From assembly GCA_965208065.1 (NCBI GenBank), contig OZ242313.1, positions 2,790,001 through 2,854,000 on the forward strand: 64,000 nt of DNA, written 5' to 3'. Source of the stretch: Bin103 sp002238925. GTDB taxonomy: Bacteria; Spirochaetota; Spirochaetia; SZUA-6; Bin103. Numbering within the stretch: position 1 is the first letter of the stretch; each line of letters starts with the position of its first letter. The notes beneath the pieces are model-generated. The model did no database searches. It had not been told where the DNA came from and was given only the letters and a program-made list of their open reading frames with translations. Position numbers and translations under genes: made by a program. Shown piece after piece: positions 14,838-22,490 of the stretch.

Positions 14838-17396
14838 ATGGTCAGACCTAAGACCCGGGCGGTGCCGGGATCAGAACCACGGGCGGTGCGGCGGCGCATC
14901 CTCGCCGCCATGCTGGTGCTGCTGGCCGGCATCGTGGGGGGCGGCACGCTGTACGCCCAGTCGGGCGACGACTGGTACGTGGGCAAACCGATTGCCGACG
15001 TACGCTTCGACGGTCTGCGGCACGTGGCCGAGTCGGACCTTCGTGAAATCGTGCAACCTTACGTCGAGCAGGTCTTTACCCTCGATCTGTTCTGGGAACT
15101 GCAGGGCCGGTTGTACGCTACCGACCTGTTCGAGAGTCTGGAGTCGAACGCCGTGGCGGTCGACGACGAACAGTCCGCCGTAATCGTCGAGTTCCTGGTT
15201 CAGGAGCGGCCCCTGGTGGGCAGCGTCGAGCTGGTCGGCAACCAGCGCATCCGTGACACCGAGTTGCTGGAAGTAATGGAACTATCCCGCGGCGACGTGT
15301 TCGACCCCATCAAGCTCGATGCGGACGAGTCCGCCATCCGCGGGTTGTACGTTACCAGGGGGTATCCGGATGCCGCCATCACCATCGACACGGTACGCGA
15401 CGACGAGGGTGGCGAAGTCGCCGTCGTCGTGCAGGTGGTGGAAGGTTTCGAGGTGACGGTCGATGAAATACGCTTCGTCGGCAACGAATTCGCGTCCGAG
15501 AGCACCCTCCGGGGCCGCATGCGCACCAAGAAGCGCTCACTATTCGAGAGTGGCGCGTTCCGCGAGGTCACCCTGCAGGAAGACGAGGAGATCATCGAGG
15601 CCTACTACGCGTCGAACGGCTACGTCGATGCCGAAGTCGAACGCATAGAGCGCGAATTGGTGCTCGAGCCCGACCAGCAACGGCGCTCGCTCATGCTGAC
15701 CATATACCTCGCCGAGGGCCAGCAGTACACCTACGGCGGCATGTCGTTCGAGGGCAACGCGATCTTCTCCAGCGAGGAGCTCAACAATCTGGTCCGGCAC
15801 GGAGCCGACCGCGAGGTGAACCGGGAAGTCGTCGAGGCCGACTACCTGCGCGTACAGGATCTCTACTACGAGAGCGGCTACATCTTCAACCTGTTCGAAC
15901 TGATCGAGGAGCGCGACGAACAGACCCGCCAGATCGCCTATCGGGTCGTCATTCAGGAGCGCGAGCGGGCGCACATCGAGAATATCGTGATCAGCGGCGC
16001 GGACAAGACCAGGGACCACGTCATTCTGCGCGAGTTGCCGTTCGAAGTCGGCGACGTCTTCAACCGCACGGCGATCGTGCAGGGACTGCGCAACCTGTAC
16101 AACACGCAGTACTTCTCGGCGGTCGCGCCGGACACCCCTCCGGGCAGCGCCGAGGGACTGATGGACGTGGTGATCACGGTCGAGGAGCAGAGTACCGCGG
16201 ATATCAACTTCGGGGTTACCATCGGCGGATCCGAGTTCCCGTTCGCCGGCACGGTGCGCTGGAACGAGCGCAACCTGTTTGGGGGCGGCCAGTCGATCGG
16301 GGCGGGGTTGGAGCTGTCGCCCGTCAAGCAGTCCTTGAACTTCGAGTTTGTGGAACCGTGGTTGTTCGGTGCGCGTTGGTCGGGCGGTCTGAACCTCGGC
16401 TTGGAGCGCTCGGTGGTACGCGGCGTGCTGCAGGATATCCTGCCGCCCATCTTCACCGACCCCGACCAGGCCGCGCCCGACCCCTACGAGAGCAGGGAAG
16501 AGTGGGAGCAGGCGCGCGACGACGGCGAGTCGGTGGACGGCCGCTACACCATGGAGTACACCGAGTGGGACGTCATCGTCGGCACCTCCACCACCTATCG
16601 CATTCCCACCTCGCTCGGCATCGTGCGGTTCAGCGGCGGCTTGTCGTCCACCTTGCGCTTCCTGACCTACGACACGGCGATTTACCGGCCGTTCGAGAAG
16701 ACGATCCGCGACGATCGTGAAAACTGGGTGATGGTGAACCGGATGGATGTCGGGGTCGCCTGGGACGGCCGCGACATCTTCCTGAATCCCACCGAGGGCT
16801 GGCTGCTCTCTCAGGGCGCCTCCTTCACCGGCGGGTTCCTGTTTGGCGACCGCCACTTCATTCGTCTCAACAGCCGGGCCGACGGCTTCGTCACGCTGCT
16901 GAAGGCCCCCCTGCTGGCGAATTGGGACCTCCAGATCGTGTTTGGCGCGCATTCCGGATTCGCGTTCATCCTGCCGCAGTTCTGGGTGCCCGAGGGCGAG
17001 GAGCACCTGGCAACCGACGGTCACGGCGACCTGCTTGCGCTAGACGGCATCCGCGTGGCCCGCGGTTGGGACGTCGTGCGCGGAGGCCGGGCACGCTGGG
17101 AGAATTCGGCCGAGATCCGGGTGCCGATCGATCCGAGGCTGCTGTGGGCCGTGCTGTTCGGGGATGCGGCGGTGCTGTGGCCGGAACTGGATGATATCGA
17201 ATCGACCGCCATCGAGGACTTTCACTTCAGCCTTGGCGCGGGACTCCGGTTCGCGATTCCGCAGTTTCCGATCCGCCTCTACTTTGCCAACACGTTCAAG
17301 ATTGTCGACGAGCCGGAGCGCCCCGACGAGACGCTCGACCTGTTCAGCCTCGACGAGTGGAAATTCGTGATCTCGCTCGGAGGGGATGTTTTCTAG
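14838..17396 (+). CDS. bamA: Outer-membrane protein assembly factor BamA (Omp85)
   Basis: An 852-residue Omp85 protein. ATG 14838 precedes an Arg-rich n-region and hydrophobic core ending TLYAQ (signal peptide about residues 1-36). Five POTRA-like repeats span about residues 40-450 (for example VGKPIADVRFDGLRHVAESD, VGSVELVGNQRIRD, IENIVISGADKTRD). A 16-strand barrel begins near STADINFGVTIGG and runs to the C terminus. The loop-6 motif, usually (V/I)RGF, appears as ARGW in GIRVARGWDVVRGG. An acidic loop insert (DPDQAAPDPYESREEWEQ) lies inside the barrel. The C terminus (KFVISLGGDVF) ends in Phe, as barrels often do. The skp start overlaps its stop by 11 bases. Confidence 0.95.
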   Translation: MVRPKTRAVPGSEPRAVRRRILAAMLVLLAGIVGGGTLYAQSGDDWYVGKPIADVRFDGLRHVAESDLREIVQPYVEQVFTLDLFWELQGRLYATDLFESLESNAVAVDDEQSAVIVEFLVQERPLVGSVELVGNQRIRDTELLEVMELSRGDVFDPIKLDADESAIRGLYVTRGYPDAAITIDTVRDDEGGEVAVVVQVVEGFEVTVDEIRFVGNEFASESTLRGRMRTKKRSLFESGAFREVTLQEDEEIIEAYYASNGYVDAEVERIERELVLEPDQQRRSLMLTIYLAEGQQYTYGGMSFEGNAIFSSEELNNLVRHGADREVNREVVEADYLRVQDLYYESGYIFNLFELIEERDEQTRQIAYRVVIQERERAHIENIVISGADKTRDHVILRELPFEVGDVFNRTAIVQGLRNLYNTQYFSAVAPDTPPGSAEGLMDVVITVEEQSTADINFGVTIGGSEFPFAGTVRWNERNLFGGGQSIGAGLELSPVKQSLNFEFVEPWLFGARWSGGLNLGLERSVVRGVLQDILPPIFTDPDQAAPDPYESREEWEQARDDGESVDGRYTMEYTEWDVIVGTSTTYRIPTSLGIVRFSGGLSSTLRFLTYDTAIYRPFEKTIRDDRENWVMVNRMDVGVAWDGRDIFLNPTEGWLLSQGASFTGGFLFGDRHFIRLNSRADGFVTLLKAPLLANWDLQIVFGAHSGFAFILPQFWVPEGEEHLATDGHGDLLALDGIRVARGWDVVRGGRARWENSAEIRVPIDPRLLWAVLFGDAAVLWPELDDIESTAIEDFHFSLGAGLRFAIPQFPIRLYFANTFKIVDEPERPDETLDLFSLDEWKFVISLGGDVF

Positions 17397-17967
17397 CTGG
17401 TTGCGGCGCCGCCGGGCGCAGCCGACCGGCCGCTTGCTGCCGCACTCGTGGCTGGCGTGCGGGTTGCTGTTGACTGCGGCCGGGCTCGCACCGGCACAGC
17501 AGCTGATTACCAACGTCGGCCTGGTCGACCTGCAGGCGGTCACGACCGCCTACTTCCGCGAGTCGACGGCGGTGCGCGACCTGTACGCGGATCGCGATCG
17601 GATTGCGGCGCAGCGGGCGCGGCTTGAAGCTCAGCTCATCGAGCTCGAGGCGCGCAGGCTGCGCGCGGAGCAGGATGGCCGCAACCAGGAAGCACTCCGG
17701 ATCGACGATCAGATCTTTACGCAGAGACAGCACTTGCGTGATTTCGTATCGGTCATGAACCGGCAGTTGAGTCAGCGCGAGGCGCTGCTCGCGGAGTCGG
17801 ATGCTTTTCTTGGCGAGCTCGCCGATGCCATCGAGTACGTGGCCGAGAGCCGCGGCCTGTCGCTGGTGCTGGACAAGAACAACGTGACGCTCCTCTACTT
17901 CCTGCCGGAGATCGACATCACCGAGCTGGTGATAGCGGAGCTTGGCCGGCGCGCCGGGCGCAACTGA
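17386..17967 (+). CDS. skp: Skp/OmpH-like periplasmic chaperone
   Basis: A 193-residue protein with a signal peptide (Arg-rich start, hydrophobic LACGLLLTAAG, cleavage near APAQQ at about 38). The mature part is largely alpha-helical with coiled-coil character (RARLEAQLIELEARRLRAEQ), followed by the OmpH-type C-terminal block IEYVAESRGLSLVLDKNNV. Skp trimers hold unfolded outer-membrane proteins in transit to BamA. Position directly after bamA, with an 11-base overlap, supports the call. Confidence 0.88.
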   Translation: MFSSWLRRRRAQPTGRLLPHSWLACGLLLTAAGLAPAQQLITNVGLVDLQAVTTAYFRESTAVRDLYADRDRIAAQRARLEAQLIELEARRLRAEQDGRNQEALRIDDQIFTQRQHLRDFVSVMNRQLSQREALLAESDAFLGELADAIEYVAESRGLSLVLDKNNVTLLYFLPEIDITELVIAELGRRAGRN

Positions 17968-17973
17968 ACAGCC

Positions 17974-18429
17974 ATGGCGAGGGTCATGGGCCTGGATGTC
18001 GGCTCCCGCCGTGTTGGCGTGGCGTTCAGTGACACAACCCACGGCATCGCCACGCCGTACGCCACAATTTCCCACCGCGGCGTGCGCGGACTGGTGGCCG
18101 ACCTGGTGGCCTTGTGCCGCGCGGAGCAGGTAACCCGGGTGGTGATCGGCATCCCGTGGCAGGCCGACGATACCGCCGGAAGTGCCGCGCGGCTGCCGAA
18201 CCGGGTTGCGCAGGAGATGCGCACCGCCGGTTACCCGGTCGACCTCTGGGACGAGCGCGACACTTCCACGAGCGCACGCCGGCTGTTGGCCGGCAACGTG
18301 CCGGAGCGGCGTGCGCGGGCCAAGGGCATGGTCGATCGGATCGCCGCGGCCCTGATTCTGCAATCCTACCTCGAGGCTGCACGGTCGCCGGGACCGGACG
18401 GTGTGCCGCCGCGGGTGCGGCGCGGCTGA
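17974..18429 (+). CDS. yqgF: YqgF/RuvX family Holliday-junction-resolvase-like nuclease
   Basis: This 151-residue RNase-H-like protein has the N-terminal catalytic-Asp strand MGLDVGSRRVGVAFSD, the VVIGIPWQADDTAG block (usual VGLP..MdGt) and the DERDTSTSARRLL and VDRIAAALILQSYLE blocks carrying the later acidic residues. The family acts in 16S rRNA 5'-end maturation and/or junction resolution. It lies 6 bases after skp and 10 bases before mutS. Confidence 0.9.
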   Translation: MARVMGLDVGSRRVGVAFSDTTHGIATPYATISHRGVRGLVADLVALCRAEQVTRVVIGIPWQADDTAGSAARLPNRVAQEMRTAGYPVDLWDERDTSTSARRLLAGNVPERRARAKGMVDRIAAALILQSYLEAARSPGPDGVPPRVRRG

Positions 18430-18439
18430 CACTCGCGTT

Positions 18440-21133
18440 ATGGCTGCGGAACCCACCACCCCTATGATGGTCCAGTACCGGGAGCTGAAGAGCCGCCACC
18501 GGGATGCCATCCTGTTTTTTCGGCTGGGCGACTTCTACGAAATGTTCGACGCCGATGCCAGGGAGGCGTCGGAGTTGCTCGAAATCGCCCTCACGCAGAG
18601 AAACGGCGTGCCGATGTGCGGGGTGCCCCATCACGCCGCGCGTTCCTACATCGCGCGCCTGCTCAAGGCGGGCCGCAGGGTGGCGGTGTGCGAGCAGACC
18701 TCGTTGCCGAGCCCGGGCAAGGGCATCGCGCGCCGCGAAGTGATCGAGGTGGTCACGCCCGGGACCGTGCTTGACGAAGAGCTGCTCGACGGCGGCAGCA
18801 ACAACTACCTGGTCGCGGTCGGTTGCGCACCGGACCGGGGCGGCGATCGGGGCAGCGCCGATCGGCGGGTGGCGGTGGCGGCCCTCGATCTGTCGACCGG
18901 CGACTTCCGCGCCGTTGCGTTTCGGCTCGCCGAGGCGGCCGCCCGCCTGGCGGACGAACTGGCGCGACTGGCGCCGCGCGAGCTGCTGGTCCAGGAGTCC
19001 CTGCTCGACGATTCGCCGCCTGCCGCGCGCGCCATCCACCAGCACATTCCGCGGTCGACGGTGGTACAGCGCTATCCGGACTGGCAGTTCGATGTTGCCG
19101 CCGGCGGCGAGACGCTGTGCGAGTTGTTTGGCGTGGCCAACCTGAAGGCGTTCGGGCTGCGCCCGGACTCGCCCGAACTGGCGCCGGCCGGGCTGCTGGT
19201 GAACTTTGCACGCCAGACGGCTCGTCACCGTCTCGATCACCTGGGTGGTATCAGCGTCCATGGCCGCGGTTCCTTCGTTACGCTCGACGAGACCGCGCAG
19301 CGCAGCCTGGAACTGGTACGCAACCTGGAGGACGGCTCACGGGAACGCACGCTGCTCGCCGTCCTGGACCATACCCGCACCCCGATGGGCGCGCGCCTGT
19401 TGCGCCGCGCGATCCTGGAACCGCTGTTCGACCGGGCGGCGATTGCCGCGCGGCTGGACGCGGTAGAGGTACTGTTCCGGCGCCAGCACCTGCTCACCGC
19501 GGTGCGCGAGCGGCTGCGCCGGGTCTCGGACCTGGAGCGGCTGGCCGGGCGCGTGGCGCTGTCGCGCGCCCATCCCCGCGATCTGCGCGCCATCGCCGAC
19601 AGCGTGCGCGCCGCCGAGGATGTGGCCCGGGTCCTGGGCGAACGCGCAGGTGAGGCTCAATCCGGCTCCGGACCAGCGGTAAATGCCACCGCCCTCGCGG
19701 AGCCGCTGGCGTCCGCGGCCGGCGCCGTGGACGCGATGGCCTCGCTGGTCGAAGAAGCGCTGGTCGTCGAACCGCCGTTGTCAATGCACGATGGCGGCAT
19801 CATACGTTCGGGATACGACGCCGAGCTCGACCGCGTGCGCGCGGTCGCCGAAGACGCCGAGACGCTGCTGCACGCATACCTCGAGGAGGAGCGTGAGCGG
19901 TCCGGCATCGCCACGCTGCGGCTGCGCCAAAACCGTGTTCTCGGGCACTTCCTGGAGGTTACCCGCGCTCACGCGGCGCGCGTGCCGAGCCACTTCGTGC
20001 GCCGGCAGTCTCTGGTCGGCGGCGAACGCTTCACCACCGAACGGCTGGCGCAGCTCGACAGCGAGATCAGCGCGGCCGGCGAGCAGATCCGGGAGTTGGA
20101 GCGGGACCGGTTCGTCGCGGTTCGGCAACAGGTGGCAGGCCACGTCCCGGCGATTCTGGCGCTCGCCCGGGTGCTGGCCGGCGTGGACATGGCGCACAGC
20201 CTGGCACTCGCTGCGACTACCGGGGGCTACATTCGCCCGGAGCTGGCTGAGCCGGGCAGCGGCATCCACATTCGCGAAGGGCGTCATCCGGTGGTGGAGG
20301 CCATGCTGCCGGCCGGGGCGTTCGTGCCCAACGACCTTCACCTGGATCCCGGTGCCACCCGGTTCGTGGTGCTTACCGGACCCAACATGGCCGGAAAATC
20401 CACCTATCTGCGGCAGACCGCCCTCATCGTTCTGCTCGCCCAGCTTGGCTCCTTCGTGCCGGCCGAGGAGGCGCGCATCGGGATGGTAGACGGGGTGTTC
20501 TGCCGGGTAGGGGCCAGTGACAACCTGGCGCGCGGCGAGTCGACCTTTTTGGTGGAAATGAACGAGACGGCGCGCATCCTGCGCGCGGCGACCGAGTGCA
20601 GCTTCATCATTCTGGACGAGATCGGCAGAGGCACCAGCACCGAGGATGGGCGCGCCATAGCCTGGGCGGTGTGCGAGCACCTCCTGGACGAGGTCGGGGC
20701 GCAGACGCTGTTTGCCACTCACCTGCGCGAACTGACCGAGCTGCGCCACCCGCACGCCGCCAACTACTCGATGCAGGTGGAGGACGAAGGCAGCGAGGTA
20801 GTGTTTCTGAAGCGGGTGGAACCCGGCGCCGCCGACCAGTCGTACGGGGTACACGTTGCCGCTCTCGCCGGCGTGCCCGACGCGGTGGTGACGCGCGCGC
20901 GTGAGTTGCTCCGGGAGCTGAGCTCCGCTGCCGCGGGTGCCGCGCCGCGCGCATCCGCCGCCAAGGCGGAACCGGAGCCGTCCGCTCCCGGCTACCGGCA
21001 GGGTGCGCTGTTCTCGCCGCACGAACTGGTCGGCCGGGCGGTCGCCGCGCTGGACGTGGACGCCACCACGCCCCTGGACGCCCTGCAGCTCCTGGCGCGC
21101 TGGCGGCGCGAGCTTCACCGGGAGGAACCGTGA
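18440..21133 (+). CDS. mutS: DNA mismatch repair protein MutS
   Basis: An 897-residue mismatch-recognition ATPase. The N-terminal FFRLGDFYEMFDADA carries the mismatch-contacting Phe-x-Glu. The connector, lever and clamp regions follow. The ATPase domain has Walker A GPNMAGKSTYLRQT (about residue 646), DNLARGESTFLVEM, Walker B FIILDEIGRGTS and the ATHLRELTEL switch. ATG 18440 (MAAEPTTPMM) was chosen over an upstream in-frame start because it sits just before the conserved MMVQYRELK block. The GTGA overlap with comF implies coupling. It is the last DNA-repair gene of this plus-strand string. Confidence 0.97.
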   Translation: MAAEPTTPMMVQYRELKSRHRDAILFFRLGDFYEMFDADAREASELLEIALTQRNGVPMCGVPHHAARSYIARLLKAGRRVAVCEQTSLPSPGKGIARREVIEVVTPGTVLDEELLDGGSNNYLVAVGCAPDRGGDRGSADRRVAVAALDLSTGDFRAVAFRLAEAAARLADELARLAPRELLVQESLLDDSPPAARAIHQHIPRSTVVQRYPDWQFDVAAGGETLCELFGVANLKAFGLRPDSPELAPAGLLVNFARQTARHRLDHLGGISVHGRGSFVTLDETAQRSLELVRNLEDGSRERTLLAVLDHTRTPMGARLLRRAILEPLFDRAAIAARLDAVEVLFRRQHLLTAVRERLRRVSDLERLAGRVALSRAHPRDLRAIADSVRAAEDVARVLGERAGEAQSGSGPAVNATALAEPLASAAGAVDAMASLVEEALVVEPPLSMHDGGIIRSGYDAELDRVRAVAEDAETLLHAYLEEERERSGIATLRLRQNRVLGHFLEVTRAHAARVPSHFVRRQSLVGGERFTTERLAQLDSEISAAGEQIRELERDRFVAVRQQVAGHVPAILALARVLAGVDMAHSLALAATTGGYIRPELAEPGSGIHIREGRHPVVEAMLPAGAFVPNDLHLDPGATRFVVLTGPNMAGKSTYLRQTALIVLLAQLGSFVPAEEARIGMVDGVFCRVGASDNLARGESTFLVEMNETARILRAATECSFIILDEIGRGTSTEDGRAIAWAVCEHLLDEVGAQTLFATHLRELTELRHPHAANYSMQVEDEGSEVVFLKRVEPGAADQSYGVHVAALAGVPDAVVTRARELLRELSSAAAGAAPRASAAKAEPEPSAPGYRQGALFSPHELVGRAVAALDVDATTPLDALQLLARWRRELHREEP

Positions 21134-21849
21134 GCGCGGCCGCGCCGGGGCCGGCGCTGTCGGCGGTGTTCGATGTGCTGTTTCCCCAGGTGTGCGGCGG
21201 CTGCGGATGCGAACTTCCCGTCGGGCGCGGCGCCGTTCCGCTGTGCGGCCGCTGCCGCCGCCTGCTCGCCGCAGAACAGCGCCGCCCACGCGGCCACTGC
21301 TCGCGCTGCGGCGTTCCGGTGCTGCCGGAACAGGAGGTGCCGTGCCTGCACTGCCGCGACCGCGACCTGGTGTTCGCTTCGCACGAAGCGCTGTTCGACT
21401 ACCGCGGCCTGGCCCGCGAGCTGCTGCGGCAGTTCAAGTTTTCCGGCCGCATCGGCTTCGCGCGTCTGTTTGCCGAGCTGCTCGCGCCCCGGGTGGACGC
21501 CGTCTACCGCGACTGCACGGTGGTGCCGGTGCCGGCGCGCGGCCGGCGCGTACGAAGCCACGGCTACGACGCGGTCGACCTGGTTGTTCGGCAGCTGGCG
21601 GCGGCCCATGGGTGCCGCACCGAGCGCTTGCTGCGCCGCCGCGGCGGCCGCCAGCTCAAGGGGCTCGGGCGGGCGCAGCGGCGGGCCAGCATCGCCGGCC
21701 GCCTGCGCCTGCTGCGCCCGCCGCCGCCGCGGCCGGTGCTCCTGATCGACGACGTGTACACCACTGGCGCAACCGCCGGCGAGTGCGCCGCGGTCCTGGT
21801 CGCCGGCGGGGCGTCCGAGGTGCGCGTGTTGACGCTCGCGCAGGACTGA
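21130..21849 (+). CDS. ComF/GntX family amidophosphoribosyltransferase-like protein
   Basis: This 239-residue protein has an N-terminal zinc-finger-like Cys set (FPQVCGGCGCELP, LCGRC, CSRCGVPVL, PCLHC). A type I phosphoribosyltransferase domain follows, whose PRPP loop reads VLLIDDVYTTGAT (about residues 201-213). VVPVPARGRRVRSHGYD is also typical of ComF. ComF proteins assist natural transformation in some bacteria, but the biochemical reaction is unsettled. The GTG start at 21130 overlaps the mutS stop. This gene ends the upstream string; a promoter and terminator follow. Confidence 0.88.
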   Translation: MSAAAPGPALSAVFDVLFPQVCGGCGCELPVGRGAVPLCGRCRRLLAAEQRRPRGHCSRCGVPVLPEQEVPCLHCRDRDLVFASHEALFDYRGLARELLRQFKFSGRIGFARLFAELLAPRVDAVYRDCTVVPVPARGRRVRSHGYDAVDLVVRQLAAAHGCRTERLLRRRGGRQLKGLGRAQRRASIAGRLRLLRPPPPRPVLLIDDVYTTGATAGECAAVLVAGGASEVRVLTLAQD

Positions 21850-21889
21850 ACCGGCGCCCAATCCGAACGGCTCGATTGCCCGACCGAGG

Positions 21890-21918
21890 TTGACAGCCGG
21901 GCAGGTAATGACTAGGTT
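21890..21918 (+). promoter_or_regulatory. Strong sigma70-type promoter of the rimP-nusA-infB operon
   Basis: A perfect TTGACA at 21890-21895, a 17-base spacer and TAGGTT at 21913-21918. The predicted transcription start is near 21925, 20 bases before a terminator-like hairpin and about 77 bases before rimP. Confidence 0.6.
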
Positions 21919-21939
21919 GTTTGCAGAACTCTTAGGCAA

Positions 21940-22005
21940 ATGAGCGAGGAGTCGAACACCGGCTCCTCTTTTTGTTTTCGATGCATACGGTACAGGTTCC
22001 CATGA
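21940..22005 (+). CDS. Possible 21-codon leader ORF overlapping the rimP start
   Basis: ATG 21940 opens a 21-codon ORF (MSEESNTGSSFCFRCIRYRF plus Pro) whose TGA (22003-22005) overlaps the rimP ATG at 22002 in an ATGA arrangement. An AGG lies four bases upstream of the ATG. Codons 3-13 run through both arms of the terminator hairpin and its T-tract, so a translating ribosome would prevent the hairpin from forming. It contains codons uncommon in this GC-rich genome (TGT, ATA, AGG). It is too short for any family assignment, and expression is purely inferred. Confidence 0.3.
   Translation: MSEESNTGSSFCFRCIRYRFP
21946..21978 (+). terminator. Intrinsic terminator / attenuator in the rimP leader
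   Basis: GAGGAGTC (21946-21953) pairs with GGCTCCTC (21961-21968), one pair being G-T wobble, around a 7-base loop. TTTTTGTTTT (21969-21978) follows. This is the clearest rho-independent terminator in the window. It lies downstream of the promoter at 21890, so it should act on the operon's own leader transcript and also stop read-through from comF. Confidence 0.8.
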
Positions 22006-22484
22006 ATACGGCACAGGACATCTTGGAGCAGCATCTCTGGTCGGTGCTGGAACCGGTCATCAACGCCGAGGGGTTCCAGTGTGTCGATCTGCAGCTGCAG
22101 CGCAACCGGCGTGCACGCCGTCTGGCGGTAATTGTGTACCGCGCCGGTGGTATGGATGTCGCGTCGTTGGAGGCGCTGGCGCGGGAGGTTCAGTTCCAAC
22201 TGCCGCTCATCGGCGATGTTCCGGGTAACGCCATTGACGATGTCACGCTTGAGGTCAGTTCCCCGGGCGTGGAACGTGTCCTGCGTTGGCCGCGCGAGTA
22301 TGCAATCTTTGCGGACAAGGCGGTTCGAGTATTGCGTGGGGACGCGACGGAGTGGGAACCAGCCGTGATCGTTTCCTCTGCGGGCGAGTCCGTTACCCTG
22401 CGCTTCGACCGTGGCGAGGAGACGGTTCCTATAGCGACCATCCGGCGGGCGCAGCTCACCGGCGCTGAGAGAGGGAGTATCTGA
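22002..22484 (+). CDS. rimP: Ribosome maturation factor RimP
   Basis: RimP assists 30S subunit maturation. The 160-residue protein has the N-terminal alpha/beta domain (ILEQHLWSVLEPVINAEGF, VDLQLQRNRRARRLAVIVY), the signature block LEVSSPGVERVLRWPREYA and an SH3-like C-terminal domain. ATG 22002 is preferred to the in-frame ATG at 21981, because 21981 sits 3 bases after the terminator T-tract while 22002 has AGG upstream and overlaps the leader-ORF stop. nusA starts 6 bases after the stop, the classic rimP-nusA-infB order. Confidence 0.92.
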   Translation: MNTAQDILEQHLWSVLEPVINAEGFQCVDLQLQRNRRARRLAVIVYRAGGMDVASLEALAREVQFQLPLIGDVPGNAIDDVTLEVSSPGVERVLRWPREYAIFADKAVRVLRGDATEWEPAVIVSSAGESVTLRFDRGEETVPIATIRRAQLTGAERGSI

Positions 22485-22490
22485 AAGCAC

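Noticed and set aside
15540..17024. 494-codon minus-strand open frame inside bamA
   Set aside because: The plus strand encodes POTRA repeats and the barrel; the antisense frame has no motifs.
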